DNA from: Ensifer sesbaniae
GTDB lineage: Bacteria; Pseudomonadota; Alphaproteobacteria; Rhizobiales; Rhizobiaceae
Assembly (NCBI RefSeq): GCF_013283665.1
Contig: NZ_JABEKU010000001.1
Span: forward strand, 310,001 to 374,000
Reading direction: 5' to 3'
DNA length: 64,000 nucleotides
The notes under the pieces were generated by a model, which had not been told where the DNA came from, made no database searches, and worked only from the letters and a program-made list of their open reading frames with translations. Position numbers and translations under genes: made by a program. Positions 50,460 through 60,405 of the stretch are shown piece by piece. Position 1 is the stretch's first letter; every line of letters starts with the position of its first letter.

Positions 50460-51065
50460 ATGGCAAAACGAGTCACCGGCCCCGAAATCGAAAAACTGAT
50501 CCAGCTGCTGGCAAAGGTCCCGGGGCTCGGGCCGCGTTCGGCCCGGCGCGCCGCCCTCCATCTCGTCAAGAAGAAGGACCAGTTGCTGGGCCCGCTCGCC
50601 GATGCGATGGGCGAGGCGCACCGCAAGGTCCGGATCTGCTCCTGCTGCGGCAATGTCGATACGATCGATCCCTGCACCGTCTGCTCCGACGAGCGTCGCG
50701 ACCGGTCGGTAATCATCGTCGTCGAGGACGTGTCCGATCTCTGGGCACTGGAACGTGCGGGGGCGATGAATGCCGCCTACCATGTGCTCGGCGGCACGCT
50801 TTCGCCGCTCGACGGCGTCGGCCCTGACGATCTCAACATCAAGGGGCTCGTTCAGCGCGTCGCCAATGGCGGCGTTCGCGAACTGATCATCGCCGTCAAT
50901 GCGACGGTCGAGGGTCAGACCACGGCGCACTACATCACCGACCAGCTCGAGGGCATGGAAGTGAAGATCACCCGGCTCGCCCATGGCGTACCTGTCGGCG
51001 GCGAGCTCGATTATCTCGACGAAGGCACGCTGGCGGCAGCACTTCGCGCCCGCACGTCGATCTGA
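50460..51065 (+). CDS. recR: Recombination mediator RecR
   Basis: This encodes 201 residues, the usual length. It has the HhH region [17 protein letters not shown] near 19-35, the zinc finger [16 protein letters not shown] near 56-71 and the Toprim domain (about 80-175) with [15 protein letters not shown]. RecR acts with RecO and RecF to load RecA at gaps. The ATG at 50460 starts the family sequence. The lytic transglycosylase gene follows 10 bases later. Confidence 0.97.
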   Translation: MAKRVTGPEIEKLIQLLAKVPGLGPRSARRAALHLVKKKDQLLGPLADAMGEAHRKVRICSCCGNVDTIDPCTVCSDERRDRSVIIVVEDVSDLWALERAGAMNAAYHVLGGTLSPLDGVGPDDLNIKGLVQRVANGGVRELIIAVNATVEGQTTAHYITDQLEGMEVKITRLAHGVPVGGELDYLDEGTLAAALRARTSI

Positions 51066-51075
51066 AGGGATGCAG

Positions 51076-52545
51076 ATGCGTTTGGAATCTCTTGTTCGCT
51101 CACTTTTTGCCAGTCGTGCACGAGCCGCCACCCCCCTCTGCCCTGCCGGGCATCTCCTCCACAGGGGGGGAGATCAGGTTGGAGCGAGCGCTCAATTCGA
51201 CAACGTGGGTTCCACAGACGCGAGTCTTCCCGCAAACCAAAGCGGTTGCCGTCCGTCAATCTCCCCCCTTGTGGGGGAGATGCCCGGCAGGGCAGAGGGG
51301 GGTAAGCGCCCCGCGCGCCTCGTCGCGGCCGTCGCCGCGTTCCTTGCCCTTTGCCTTCCCGCTCACGCCGTCACCAAGGCGGATGTTGAAGCTCAATTCC
51401 GCACCTGGCTGCAGAACGACCTCTGGCCGGAAGCGAAGCAGGCAGGCATTTCCGCCGGCTCGTTCAAGGCGGCGTTTTCCGAGGTGAAGCTCAATTGGGA
51501 TCTGCCGGATCTGGCGCCGCCCGGTTTTCCGAAGCCGAAGGAGCAGAAGCAGAGCCAAGCGGAGTTCTCCTCGCCCGGCAGCTACTTTTCGGAAAAGCGC
51601 CTGCAGGGTCTCGCGGCGACCGGCCGCAGCCTTGCCTCCACCCATGCCTCGACCCTGAAGAAGATCGAGCGCACCTATGGCGTCCCGGCCTCGGTGGTCG
51701 TGGCGATCTGGGGCCGCGAATCCGGCTTCGGTCGTGCCAAGATCCCCTATCCGGTCGTCGATGTCTTGGCGACCAAGGCCTTCATGTCGACGCGGCCCGA
51801 CCTCTTCCGGCGTGAACTGATCGCGGCGCTGCATATTCTCGATAGCGGCGACGTCGACGAGGCCGCAATGCGCGGCTCCTGGGCCGGCGCCATGGGCCAG
51901 CCGCAGTTCATGCCGTCGAGCTTCCTGCAATATGCCGTCGATTTCGACGGCGACGGTCGCCGCGACATCTGGAATTCGGTGCCGGACAGCCTGGCCTCGA
52001 TCGCCAACTATCTCGTCAAGAAGGGCTGGCAGCGCGGCCGGGACTGGGGTTTTGAAGTGTCGATCCCCGAAGCCGTTTCCTGCGCGCAGGAAGGGCCGGA
52101 CCTTGCCCGGCCGATCTCGGACTGGGCCGACAAGGGCATCACGCGGATCTCCGGCAAGGGGTTCCCGTCGCACGAGCTTTCGGCATCCTCGATGATGCTG
52201 GTGCCGGCAGGCCGGCACGGGCCGGAATTCATCGTCACGCCGAACTTCTACGTGCTCAAGGAGTACAACAACTCCGACCTCTACGCGCTGTTCATCGGCA
52301 ACCTCGCCGACCGCATAGCCACCGGCGGCGGAGCCTTCCGTGGCAATTGGGGCGACGTCGGCAACATGCTGCGCTCGGACGTTCTCGCCATGCAGAAGGC
52401 GCTCGTTGCCAAGGGATATGATGTCGGCAAGGTCGACGGTCTTCCCGGCTACAAGACCCGTCGTTCGCTCGGCGACTGGCAGGCGAAGAGCGGCCTTGCC
52501 GCGACCTGCTTCCCCGATGCTTCGCTGAAGTCGAAGCTGCGCTAA
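51076..52545 (+). CDS. Lytic murein transglycosylase (MltB/SltB type), with a repeat in its 5' end
   Basis: The full frame from 51076 gives 489 residues. The catalytic domain (SLT_2, about 150-400 in this numbering) has VVVAIWGRESGFGRAK, with the catalytic Glu in GRES, and AMRGSWAGAMGQPQFMPSS. A C-terminal peptidoglycan-binding domain (RSDVLAMQKALVAKGYDVGK) follows. It cleaves the glycan chain in the periplasm. A 172-bp palindromic repeat (51131-51302) lies between the first codons and the hydrophobic signal core RLVAAVAAFLALCLPAHA. The real start may be ATG 51280, inside the repeat, which would give 421 residues and a normal signal peptide. Confidence 0.88.
   Translation: MRLESLVRSLFASRARAATPLCPAGHLLHRGGDQVGASAQFDNVGSTDASLPANQSGCRPSISPLVGEMPGRAEGGKRPARLVAAVAAFLALCLPAHAVTKADVEAQFRTWLQNDLWPEAKQAGISAGSFKAAFSEVKLNWDLPDLAPPGFPKPKEQKQSQAEFSSPGSYFSEKRLQGLAATGRSLASTHASTLKKIERTYGVPASVVVAIWGRESGFGRAKIPYPVVDVLATKAFMSTRPDLFRRELIAALHILDSGDVDEAAMRGSWAGAMGQPQFMPSSFLQYAVDFDGDGRRDIWNSVPDSLASIANYLVKKGWQRGRDWGFEVSIPEAVSCAQEGPDLARPISDWADKGITRISGKGFPSHELSASSMMLVPAGRHGPEFIVTPNFYVLKEYNNSDLYALFIGNLADRIATGGGAFRGNWGDVGNMLRSDVLAMQKALVAKGYDVGKVDGLPGYKTRRSLGDWQAKSGLAATCFPDASLKSKLR
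51131..51302. repeat. RIME-like palindromic repeat inside the transglycosylase gene
   Basis: Left arm CCCCCCTCTGCCCTGCCGGG (from 51131) continues through ATCTCC. The right arm ends GGCAGGGCAGAGGGGGG at 51302 and is its near-exact inverse over about 30 bp. Each arm folds again on its CTCCCCC/GGGGGAG core. I recognise this as a common intergenic repeat of rhizobial genomes. Here it remains open in frame and sits in the 5' part of a gene. Confidence 0.75.
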
Positions 52546-52576
52546 GTCATTCCAGCCGCGGAACTGCCGCCGACAC

Positions 52577-52610
52577 GAAAGAGGCCCTGCGTCGCAAGGC
52601 CTCTTTCTCT
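52577..52610. terminator. Terminator between convergent transglycosylase and exporter genes
   Basis: GAAAGAGGCC (52577-52586) pairs with GGCCTCTTTC (52598-52607), giving A-rich and T-rich flanks within the stem on both strands. Confidence 0.65.
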
Positions 52611-52648
52611 TGTCTCCGTCGATCTCGTTGCAGGCGCTGGCGAACCTG

Positions 52649-54283
52649 TCAGTGCATATCGACATTGACCTGGCGCTTGTAGCGCTCGTAGTGGGTCGGC
52701 ACGATTGTCTGGCGCTCGATCATCCGGTGAACCCGCGGTGGTGCCGCGCCGCTGTGCAGCGCCGTCAGCTTGTCGCCGACGGCGGCGTCGGCCTGGGTGC
52801 GGCGCTGGTTGTGGCGCACATATTCGACCCAGGTCGGCACGTGGTAGGTCTCGGTCCAGGTGGTCGGGTTTTCGAGGTCGCGCATCAGCGCCCAATGTCC
52901 CGCGCCGTCACGGATGCGGATACGCCGGCGTTCCGCCATGGTCGTCAGGAATTCCGGGATGTCGTCATCGGCAATCTCGTAGTCGATCATGATGACGATC
53001 GGGCCGCTGCGCGGCTTCAGATCCAGCTCGAGCGGCGGCTCCATGAAGCGGTTGAGTGGATCGAGGTTCAGCGAAGTGAATTCCGGTAACGGCAGCCGGA
53101 AGCCGACCACGACGCCAGCGAACATCAGCAGGCAGGAGCCCATCAGCGCGTTGGCGGCGCCGTATTGTTCGGCGGTCGTGCCCCAGAGCCAGCTGCCGCC
53201 GGCAATGCCGCCGAAGGTCATCGTCTGGTAGAGCGACAGTGCCCGGCCGACGACCCAGCGCGGCGTCGAAAGCTGCACGGTGGTGTTGAAGAGCGACAGC
53301 GCCAGCACCCAGCAGGCACCGGAGACGAGCAGCACGAGACAGCTCAGCCACGCATAGGTGCTGATCGCCGTGATCACGGCGCTGGCGGCAAAACCGGTGA
53401 AGGCGATGCGTACGATCGCTTCGCTCGTGAGCTTCTCTCGCAGGCGCGCGCTGAGCAGCGCCCCGCCGATCGCGCCGAGGCCGAAGGCGCCGAGCATCAG
53501 GCCGTAGGTGAACGGCCCGCCTTGAACGAGGTCGCGAGCGACGAGCGGCAGGAGTGCGAGGATCGCGCTTGCCGACAGGCCGAAGAGGAAGCCGCGCAGC
53601 AGCACCTTGCCGATGTTGGGCGACATGGCGACATAGCGCAGGCCCGCGGATATGGCGCGGCCCAGCGTCTCGCGCGGCAGGGTGTTGGCCGGTACCTCCC
53701 GTCGCCAGCGCAGCAGCGCGAAAAGGATCGCGAAATAGCTGAGCGTGTTGGCGAAGAAGGCGGCCGCAGCACCGGCCGCGGCGACGATCGCGCCACCGAT
53801 GGCGGGGCCGACGCTGCGGGTGATGTTGAAGCCCATGCTGTTCAGCGCCACGGCCGCCGGCAGATCGTCACGCGGGACCATGTCGCCGACCGAGGCCTGC
53901 CAGGATGGGTTGTTGAGCGCCGTGCCGCAGCCGATGAGGAAGGTGAAGAGCAAAAGCAGCCAGGGCGTGATCAGCCCGACATAGGCACAGATCGTCAGGA
54001 GCGCCGAGACGAACAGCATGAAACATTGCGCCACCAGCATGATCCGCCGCCGATCGAAATTGTCGGCAAGCGCGCCCGAGACGAGCGAGAAGAGCATGAT
54101 CGGCAGCGAGGTCGATGCCTGCACCAGCGCCACCATGTTCGCCGATGAGGAGATCGAGGTCATCAGCCAGGCGGCGCCGACCGATTGGATGAGGCCGCCG
54201 AAGTTGGATGCGAGGCTCGCAATCCAGATTGCGCGGAAGATGTCGTGCTTGAAGGGTGCAAGCGGCGAAATACGGTGGGGCAC
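52649..54283 (-). CDS. MFS exporter of the EntS/DUF894 type with a C-terminal soluble domain
   Basis: This encodes 544 residues. Twelve predicted membrane segments (about 15-400) include the family's GALADNFDRRRIML motif A near 70-84 and the NNPSWQASVGDMVPRDDLPAAVALNS segment near 125-150. It is MFS_3, the EntS/tetracycline-type group exporting siderophores or drugs. About 120 extra C-terminal residues with PIVIMIDYEIADDDIPEFL resemble an antibiotic-biosynthesis-monooxygenase-like ferredoxin fold. The GTG start at 54283 is used, as no in-frame ATG fits. The gene diverges from the rimP operon. Confidence 0.82.
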   Translation of the reverse strand: MPHRISPLAPFKHDIFRAIWIASLASNFGGLIQSVGAAWLMTSISSSANMVALVQASTSLPIMLFSLVSGALADNFDRRRIMLVAQCFMLFVSALLTICAYVGLITPWLLLLFTFLIGCGTALNNPSWQASVGDMVPRDDLPAAVALNSMGFNITRSVGPAIGGAIVAAAGAAAAFFANTLSYFAILFALLRWRREVPANTLPRETLGRAISAGLRYVAMSPNIGKVLLRGFLFGLSASAILALLPLVARDLVQGGPFTYGLMLGAFGLGAIGGALLSARLREKLTSEAIVRIAFTGFAASAVITAISTYAWLSCLVLLVSGACWVLALSLFNTTVQLSTPRWVVGRALSLYQTMTFGGIAGGSWLWGTTAEQYGAANALMGSCLLMFAGVVVGFRLPLPEFTSLNLDPLNRFMEPPLELDLKPRSGPIVIMIDYEIADDDIPEFLTTMAERRRIRIRDGAGHWALMRDLENPTTWTETYHVPTWVEYVRHNQRRTQADAAVGDKLTALHSGAAPPRVHRMIERQTIVPTHYERYKRQVNVDMH

Positions 54284-54439
54284 CTCGTCGTCTCTCTTGT
54301 CCTTGATTGTCGTCTCGAAGCAGTTCGATTCCTGTTATAGGCCGGAGGACGCGAAGTGCCACCCGCTGAAACTGACCTTGTTGTCGACGATCTTTGGCTG
54401 CGCGCGGATCGAGGCATTTGGAACCGACGGCCCAACGCC

Positions 54440-54468
54440 TTGCAATTTGCGGCGATGAAGCGTATATG
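54440..54468 (+). promoter_or_regulatory. Promoter of the rimP-nusA operon
   Basis: TTGCAA (54440-54445) and TATATG (54463-54468) are 17 bases apart, close to the sigma-70 consensus. Transcription would start near 54475, about 20 bases before the terminator hairpin. Confidence 0.6.
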
Positions 54469-54494
54469 AGCCTCAAATTCTTGATCGGTAGATG

Positions 54495-54526
54495 AAGAGT
54501 GGGCCCGTCAGGACCCGCTCTTTTTT
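54495..54526 (+). terminator. Leader terminator (attenuator) upstream of rimP
   Basis: AAGAGTGGG (54495-54503) pairs with CCCGCTCTT (54514-54522) with one U-G, followed by a run of T to 54526. No rightward gene precedes it, so it can only act on the rimP operon's own leader transcript. Confidence 0.75.
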
Positions 54527-54555
54527 ATTAGCCGGTCCGATGAGGAGATGATCGT

Positions 54556-55176
54556 TTGTCCGATACGACAACGGCTGAAAATGCAAATGAACCGCGCCTG
54601 ATTACCGAAACCGGTCTCGACCAGCGCATTGCCGATATCATCGAGCCGGTCATCGTGCCGATGGGCTACCGCCTGGTGCGCGTGCGCATGTCCGGCCAGA
54701 ACGGGCTGACGCTGCAGATCATGGCCGAGCGCAACGACGGCACCATGACCGTCGAGGACTGCGAAGAGATCTCCAAGGCCATTTCGCCGGTGCTCGATGT
54801 GGAAGATCCGATCGACAAGGCGTATCATCTCGAAGTGTCGTCGCCGGGCATCGACCGCCCGATGGTGCGCAAGTCCGACTTCTTCCGCTGGCAGGGTCAC
54901 CTGTTGAAATGCGAGACGTCGGTTCTGGTCGATGGCCGCAAGCGGTTCCGCGGCAAGATCGTTTCCGTCGACGACGATGGTTTCCGGCTCGAGCGCGACC
55001 AGCCCGCGTACGGCGAGGAACCTGTCGTCGTCATCCCGTTCACCACGCTTTCCGAAGCGCGGCTGATCCTGACCGACGATCTGATCCGCGATGCGCTGAC
55101 GGCCGACAAGAAGGCGAAGGCTGCGCGCGCCGCGAACGAGAATTTCGAAGACGAAGATTCACCTATTGAGGAATAA
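54556..55176 (+). CDS. rimP: Ribosome maturation factor RimP
   Basis: This encodes 206 residues. RimP helps assemble the 30S subunit. The N-terminal domain has [21 protein letters not shown] near 20-40 and the family signature [13 protein letters not shown] near 93-105. The C-terminal SH3-like domain follows, with [14 protein letters not shown]. The acidic tail is typical of rhizobia. The start is a TTG at 54556 giving SDTTTAEN next, with GAGGAG about 9 bases upstream. No ATG fits in this frame before the conserved region. It is the first gene of the operon. Confidence 0.93.
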   Translation: MSDTTTAENANEPRLITETGLDQRIADIIEPVIVPMGYRLVRVRMSGQNGLTLQIMAERNDGTMTVEDCEEISKAISPVLDVEDPIDKAYHLEVSSPGIDRPMVRKSDFFRWQGHLLKCETSVLVDGRKRFRGKIVSVDDDGFRLERDQPAYGEEPVVVIPFTTLSEARLILTDDLIRDALTADKKAKAARAANENFEDEDSPIEE

Positions 55177-55222
55177 GTCGGGCGGAGCGTGAAGCCCCCT
55201 GCAACCCAAACGGAGACAAGAC

Positions 55223-56842
55223 ATGGCAGTCAGTGCTAACCGGCTCGAGCTTCTGCAGATCGCGGATGCCGTCGCGCGTGAAAAGGTGATCGACCGCGAG
55301 ATCGTTCTGGCCGCAATGGCCGATGCGATCCAGAAGGCCGCCCGCTCGCGCTATGGGTCGGAATCGAACATCCGCGCCGACATCAACTCGAAGACCGGTG
55401 AAATCCGCCTGCAGCGACTCCTGGAAGTCGTCGAGAAGGCTGACGACTATTCCACTCAGATTCCGCTCGAGCTTGCTCGCGATCGCAATCCGGATGCCAA
55501 GCTCGGCGATTTCATCGCCGATCCGCTGCCGCCGATGGACTTCGGCCGTATCGCCGCCCAGTCGGCCAAGCAGGTCATCGTGCAGAAGGTCCGTGAAGCC
55601 GAGCGTGATCGCCAGTACGACGAGTTCAAGGATCGCGTCGGCGAAATCGTCAACGGCACGGTCAAGCGCGTCGAATACGGCAACGTCATCGTCGACCTCG
55701 GTCGTGGCGAAGGCATCATCCGCCGCGACGAGATGATCCCGCGCGAAAATATGCGCTACGGCGACCGCGTCCGCGCCTTCGTCTACGACGTTCGCCGCGA
55801 GCAGCGCGGCCCGCAGATCTTCCTGTCACGTACCCATCCGCAGTTCATGGTGAAGCTCTTCACCATGGAAGTGCCCGAGATCTACGACGGCATCATCCAG
55901 ATCAAGTCGGTTGCCCGTGATCCGGGTTCGCGCGCCAAGATCGCGGTGGTCTCGAACGACTCGTCGATCGACCCGGTCGGCGCCTGCGTCGGTATGCGCG
56001 GCTCGCGCGTTCAGGCGGTCGTCGGCGAACTGCAGGGCGAAAAGATCGACATCATTCCGTGGTCGCAGGATCCGGCGTCGTTCATCGTCAATGCGCTGCA
56101 GCCGGCGGAAGTGGCCAAGGTCGTTCTCGACGAAGATGCCGAGCGCATCGAAGTGGTCGTTCCGGACGAGCAGCTTTCGCTCGCCATCGGCCGTCGCGGC
56201 CAGAACGTTCGCCTCGCGTCGCAGCTGACCGGCTGGGACATCGACATCCTCACCGAGCAGGAAGAGAGCGAGCGTCGCCAGAAGGAATTCACCGAGCGCA
56301 CCAACCTCTTCATGGAAGCGCTCGACGTTGACGAAATGGTCGGCCAGGTTCTGGCTTCCGAAGGCTTTGCCGCCGTCGAGGAGCTTGCCTATGTCGATCT
56401 CGACGAAATCTCGTCGATCGACGGCTTCGACGAGGAGACCGCAACCGAAATCCAGACCCGTGCGCGCGAGTACCTCGACAAGCTCGAAGCGGAAATGGAT
56501 GCCAAGCGCAGGGAGCTCGGCGTTGCCGACGAACTGCGCTCGATCGACGGCCTGACGAGCCAGATGCTCGTTGCGCTGGGCGAGGAAGGCATCAAGACGA
56601 TCGAGGACTTTGCCGGTTGCGCCGCCGACGATCTCGTCGGCTGGAGCGAGCGCAAGGACGGCGAGACCAAGCGCTTCGAGGGCACTTTCTCGAAGTTCGA
56701 CGTTTCGCGCGCCGAGGCCGAAGCCATGATCGTTCAGGCCCGTCTGGCGGCCGGCTGGATCACGGAAGAGGATCTGGCAAGCGATGAGGCCGAAGGCGAA
56801 GAGCCGATCGACGTTGCCGAAGGCGCCGAGCAGGACGCCTAA
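55223..56842 (+). CDS. nusA: Transcription elongation/antitermination factor NusA
   Basis: This encodes 539 residues. The N-terminal RNA-polymerase-binding domain (about 1-130) is followed by S1 (about 135-200, [22 protein letters not shown]). KH1 and KH2 (about 230-345) have [21 protein letters not shown] and [16 protein letters not shown]. Two C-terminal helix-hairpin repeats rich in acidic residues follow. NusA modulates pausing and termination at hairpins, so the terminator in its own operon leader suggests feedback control. It begins 46 bp after rimP with its own ribosome site. Confidence 0.97.
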   Translation: MAVSANRLELLQIADAVAREKVIDREIVLAAMADAIQKAARSRYGSESNIRADINSKTGEIRLQRLLEVVEKADDYSTQIPLELARDRNPDAKLGDFIADPLPPMDFGRIAAQSAKQVIVQKVREAERDRQYDEFKDRVGEIVNGTVKRVEYGNVIVDLGRGEGIIRRDEMIPRENMRYGDRVRAFVYDVRREQRGPQIFLSRTHPQFMVKLFTMEVPEIYDGIIQIKSVARDPGSRAKIAVVSNDSSIDPVGACVGMRGSRVQAVVGELQGEKIDIIPWSQDPASFIVNALQPAEVAKVVLDEDAERIEVVVPDEQLSLAIGRRGQNVRLASQLTGWDIDILTEQEESERRQKEFTERTNLFMEALDVDEMVGQVLASEGFAAVEELAYVDLDEISSIDGFDEETATEIQTRAREYLDKLEAEMDAKRRELGVADELRSIDGLTSQMLVALGEEGIKTIEDFAGCAADDLVGWSERKDGETKRFEGTFSKFDVSRAEAEAMIVQARLAAGWITEEDLASDEAEGEEPIDVAEGAEQDA

Positions 56843-56847
56843 GGACG

Positions 56848-57540
56848 ATGATCGCCTCTGATGATGCCGACGCCCTGCCCTCGGATAGGGGGCCGAAGGA
56901 TCGGAACGGCAGCACGCGGACCTGCATCGTCACCCGTGAAAGCGGTTCGCCCGACGAACTGATCCGCTTCGTTGCCGGGCCCGACGGTCGCGTCGTTCCC
57001 GATCTGAAGCGGCAGCTTCCGGGACGCGGCTGCTGGGTGAAGGCCGAGCGGGCGCTCGTCGAAAAGGCGGTGGCGAAGAAGTTCTTCGCCCGCGCCCTGA
57101 AGGCGGACGTCAAGGCCGACGCGACGCTTGCCGACGAGGTCGACCGGCTGCTCGCCGAGCAGTTGGCCGGCATGATGAACATGGCGCGCAAGGCCGCCCA
57201 GTTCATCTCCGGCGCGACGAAGACGGAGCAGGCCGTGCGCGGACTTGCGGCGCTTGCCGTGTTCCATGCGGCCGATGCTGCGGCCGACGGCGTGCGCAAG
57301 ATAGACCAGGCCCGCAAGGCGATGAGCTTCGTGGCCGACGACGAAACAGAAATACCTTCGTTCCGTCCCTTCACCGGGGCGGAAATGGAGGGCCTTTTGG
57401 GAAGTAATGCTTTTATCCATGCCGCAGCGCTTGCAGGGCAGGCGGGTGAGGGTGTAGTGAAGCGCGCAATCATGCTCGAAAAGTACCGAGGATCCGTCCC
57501 GGTCCGGGCCGAAGGCGGCGCTGGCAAGCCACAGCAATGA
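56848..57540 (+). CDS. YlxR-family RNA-binding protein fused to an L7Ae-like domain
   Basis: This encodes 230 residues. The N-terminal YlxR/DUF448 domain (about 20-95) has the signature STRTCIVTRESGSPDELIRF and PGRGCWVKAERALVEKA. A C-terminal segment (about 105-160, MNMARKAAQFISGATKTEQA) resembles the YlxQ/L7Ae-like proteins that are separate genes in firmicutes. The position between nusA and infB is conserved across bacteria. YlxR has been linked to RNase P and to nucleoid functions, and its exact role is unsettled. The gene starts 5 bases after the nusA stop. Confidence 0.9.
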   Translation: MIASDDADALPSDRGPKDRNGSTRTCIVTRESGSPDELIRFVAGPDGRVVPDLKRQLPGRGCWVKAERALVEKAVAKKFFARALKADVKADATLADEVDRLLAEQLAGMMNMARKAAQFISGATKTEQAVRGLAALAVFHAADAAADGVRKIDQARKAMSFVADDETEIPSFRPFTGAEMEGLLGSNAFIHAAALAGQAGEGVVKRAIMLEKYRGSVPVRAEGGAGKPQQ

Positions 57541-57645
57541 CGCGCGTCACCGGCGAGTGCCGGCATCGCGGGTATTGTTTGAGACAAATTGGAAGACGGG
57601 GTCGGGTGATACGCATCCGGGCCTGATCGCTAGGAACGGAACGGA

Positions 57646-60333
57646 ATGACCGACGACAAAGACGACAAGACCATCAGCGTAGCAGGCAAGAAGACGCTGA
57701 CCCTGAAGCCCCATGGGGTTCAGCAGGGAACGGTGCGTCAGGACATGGGCCGCGGCCGCACCAAAGCGGTCGTGGTCGAGACCAGAAAGCGCCCGACTTC
57801 TTTCAATCGGCACAAGGACGAGCGCCCGATCACGCCCGTGAGCGCGGCTCCTGCCGCACGTCCGGCAGAGCAGCGCCCTCAGCAGCCGCAGCCTTCGGGC
57901 CGTCCGGCGCCGCAGCCGCAGGCACATCAGCCGCGCCAGGAGCAGAACCGCCCGCGCGTCGGCGTCGTCCTGAACGATCTCTCCGCCGGTGAGATGGAGG
58001 CCCGTCGTCGCGCCCTGGCCGAAGCCCAGATCCGCGATGCCGAGGAAGCCAAGCGCCGCGCCGAGGACGAAGCCCGCCGCAAGCGCGAGGAAGAAGAACG
58101 GATCCTTCGCGAGAAGGAAGAGGCCGAGCGCCGCGCCGCCGAAGAAGCTGCGCGCGCCGTTGCCGAGAAGCCAGCCGAACCGGTCGCGGAGCGCCCGGCT
58201 GCTGCCGCGGTCGCGGCACCGGCGCCCGCCGCCGAGCGTCGCCCCGACAATCGTCCGCAATCGCCGCGTCCGGCACCGGCTGCCGCACCGCAGGCACCTG
58301 CGGGCGTTGCCGCCCGTGGTCGCCGCAGCGATGACGAAGACGATGATCGCGGCTCGCGCAGCAATGCCGGCCCGGCGCGCGGCAAGGTCGTGCGTCCTGA
58401 ACCGGCCAAGGTTCCGGCCCGCCCGAAGGGCGACGACGGCCGCCGCCAGGGCAAGCTGACGCTGACGGCTGCGGTCGACGAGGACGGCGGCCAGCGCAGC
58501 CGTTCGCTGTCGGCCATGCGTCGCCGCCAGGAGAAGTTCAAGCGCAGCCAGATGCAGGAGACCCGCGAGAAGATCTCGCGCGAAGTCATCCTGCCGGAGA
58601 CCATCACCATTCAGGAACTGTCGCAGCGCATGTCCGAACGCGCCGTCGACGTCATCAAGTACCTGATGAAGGAAGGTCAGATGATGAAGCCCGGCGATCT
58701 GATCGACGCCGATATGGCAGAACTCATCGCCGGTGAATTCGGCCACACGGTCAAGCGCGTTTCGGAATCCGACGTCGAAGAGGGCATCTTCAACGTTTCG
58801 GATGCGGAAGAGGAGATGCTGCCGCGTCCGCCGATCGTTACGATCATGGGTCACGTCGACCACGGCAAGACCTCGCTGCTCGATGCGATCCGCCATGCCA
58901 ACGTGGTGGCCGGCGAAGCCGGTGGCATCACCCAGCACATCGGCGCCTACCAGGTCGAGCAGAACGGCAACAAGATCACCTTCATCGACACCCCCGGCCA
59001 CGCGGCGTTCACCGCCATGCGTGCCCGCGGTGCCCAGGCGACCGATATCGCGATCCTGGTGGTTGCCGCTGACGACAGCGTGATGCCGCAGACGATCGAA
59101 TCGATCAACCATGCCAAGGCGGCTGGCGTTCCGATCATCGTGGCGATCAACAAGATCGACAAGCCGACGGCGAATGCGCAGAAGGTTCGCACCGAACTGC
59201 TGCAGCACGAAGTCTTCGTCGAATCCATGGGCGGTGAAGTTCTCGACGTGGAAGTGTCCGCGAAGAACGGCACCAACCTCGACAAGCTCCTGGAAGCGAT
59301 CCTGCTTCAGGCCGAAATTCTCGACCTCAAGGCCAATCCGAACCGGACGGCCGAAGGTACGGTGGTCGAAGCCGAGCTTGATCGTGGCCGCGGTGCGGTT
59401 GCGACCGTCCTCGTCCAGAAGGGCACGCTGAAGCCCGGCCAGATCATCGTTGCCGGTGATCAGTGGGGCCGTGTGCGCGCGCTCGTCAATGACAAGGGCG
59501 AACACGTCAAGGAAGCTGGTCCGTCGATGCCGGTCGAGGTTCTCGGCCTTTCGGGCACGCCGGCTGCCGGTGACAAGTTCGCCGTCGTCGAAAACGAAGG
59601 CCGCGCCCGCGAGATCTCCGAATACCGCCAGCGGCTTGCCCGCGAGAAGGCGGTTGCTCGCCAGTCCGGCTCGCGCGGTTCGCTCGAGCAGATGATGAGC
59701 CAGCTCCAGACCTCTGGTCTGAAGGAGTTCCCGCTGGTCATCAAGGGCGACGTGCAGGGTTCGATCGAAGCGATCGCCGGTGCTCTCGAAAAGCTCGGAA
59801 CCGACGAAGTGCGTGCGCGCATCGTGCATTCGGGTGCCGGTGGTATCACCGAGTCCGACATCTCGCTCGCCGAAGCGTCGGATGCCGCGATCATCGGCTT
59901 CAACGTCCGCGCCAACGCGCAGGCCCGTTCGGCCGCCGAGCGTGCCGGCATCGAGATCCGCTACTACAACATCATCTACGATCTGGTGGATGACGTGAAG
60001 GCGGCGATGTCGGGTCTGCTCTCGCCGGAGCGTCGCGAAACCTTCCTCGGCAACGCCGAGATCCTGGAGGTGTTCAACATCACCAAGGTCGGCAAGGTCG
60101 CGGGCTGCCGCGTCACCGAAGGCAAGGTCGAGCGTGGCGTCGGCGTCCGTCTGGTTCGCGACAACGTCGTTATCCACGAAGGCAAGCTCAAGACCCTCAA
60201 GCGCTTCAAGGACGAGGTCTCGGAAGTCAACGTCGGTCAGGAATGCGGCATGGCCTTCGAGAACTACGAAGACATCCGCGCCGGCGATACGATCGAGTGC
60301 TTCCGCGTCGAGCACATCACGCGGACGCTTTAA
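57646..60333 (+). CDS. infB: Translation initiation factor IF-2
   Basis: This encodes 895 residues. A long basic, low-complexity N-terminus contains an Arg/Glu-rich coiled coil (about 110-180) and a Pro/Ala-rich stretch (about 180-250). The IF2 N domain is near 315-370. The GTPase domain has [15 protein letters not shown] (G1 near 402-416), [12 protein letters not shown] (G3) and NKIDKP (G4). Domains II-IV follow and end [12 protein letters not shown]-2 places fMet-tRNA on the ribosome. Internal starts giving shorter isoforms are possible but not evident. A terminator hairpin follows the stop codon. Confidence 0.97.
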   Translation: MTDDKDDKTISVAGKKTLTLKPHGVQQGTVRQDMGRGRTKAVVVETRKRPTSFNRHKDERPITPVSAAPAARPAEQRPQQPQPSGRPAPQPQAHQPRQEQNRPRVGVVLNDLSAGEMEARRRALAEAQIRDAEEAKRRAEDEARRKREEEERILREKEEAERRAAEEAARAVAEKPAEPVAERPAAAAVAAPAPAAERRPDNRPQSPRPAPAAAPQAPAGVAARGRRSDDEDDDRGSRSNAGPARGKVVRPEPAKVPARPKGDDGRRQGKLTLTAAVDEDGGQRSRSLSAMRRRQEKFKRSQMQETREKISREVILPETITIQELSQRMSERAVDVIKYLMKEGQMMKPGDLIDADMAELIAGEFGHTVKRVSESDVEEGIFNVSDAEEEMLPRPPIVTIMGHVDHGKTSLLDAIRHANVVAGEAGGITQHIGAYQVEQNGNKITFIDTPGHAAFTAMRARGAQATDIAILVVAADDSVMPQTIESINHAKAAGVPIIVAINKIDKPTANAQKVRTELLQHEVFVESMGGEVLDVEVSAKNGTNLDKLLEAILLQAEILDLKANPNRTAEGTVVEAELDRGRGAVATVLVQKGTLKPGQIIVAGDQWGRVRALVNDKGEHVKEAGPSMPVEVLGLSGTPAAGDKFAVVENEGRAREISEYRQRLAREKAVARQSGSRGSLEQMMSQLQTSGLKEFPLVIKGDVQGSIEAIAGALEKLGTDEVRARIVHSGAGGITESDISLAEASDAAIIGFNVRANAQARSAAERAGIEIRYYNIIYDLVDDVKAAMSGLLSPERRETFLGNAEILEVFNITKVGKVAGCRVTEGKVERGVGVRLVRDNVVIHEGKLKTLKRFKDEVSEVNVGQECGMAFENYEDIRAGDTIECFRVEHITRTL

Positions 60334-60355
60334 GATCCGTCCGATTAGAGATTAT

Positions 60356-60393
60356 GCGGGCGCCGGGTTATCCTTCGGCGCTCGCATTTTTTT
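60356..60393 (+). terminator. Rho-independent terminator between infB and rbfA
   Basis: GCGGGCGCCG (60356-60365) pairs with CGGCGCTCGC (60376-60385) with one G-U, followed by ATTTTTTT. Partial read-through would lower rbfA and truB relative to infB. Confidence 0.8.
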
Positions 60394-60405
60394 GAGGTAC
60401 CGTCC

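Noticed and set aside
50205-51131. A 308-codon minus-strand frame covering recR
   Set aside because: recR on the plus strand is certain, and the frame has shadow composition.
57547-60315. A 922-codon open frame opposite infB
   Set aside because: It mirrors the infB codon pattern and has no family features, while infB on the other strand is certain.
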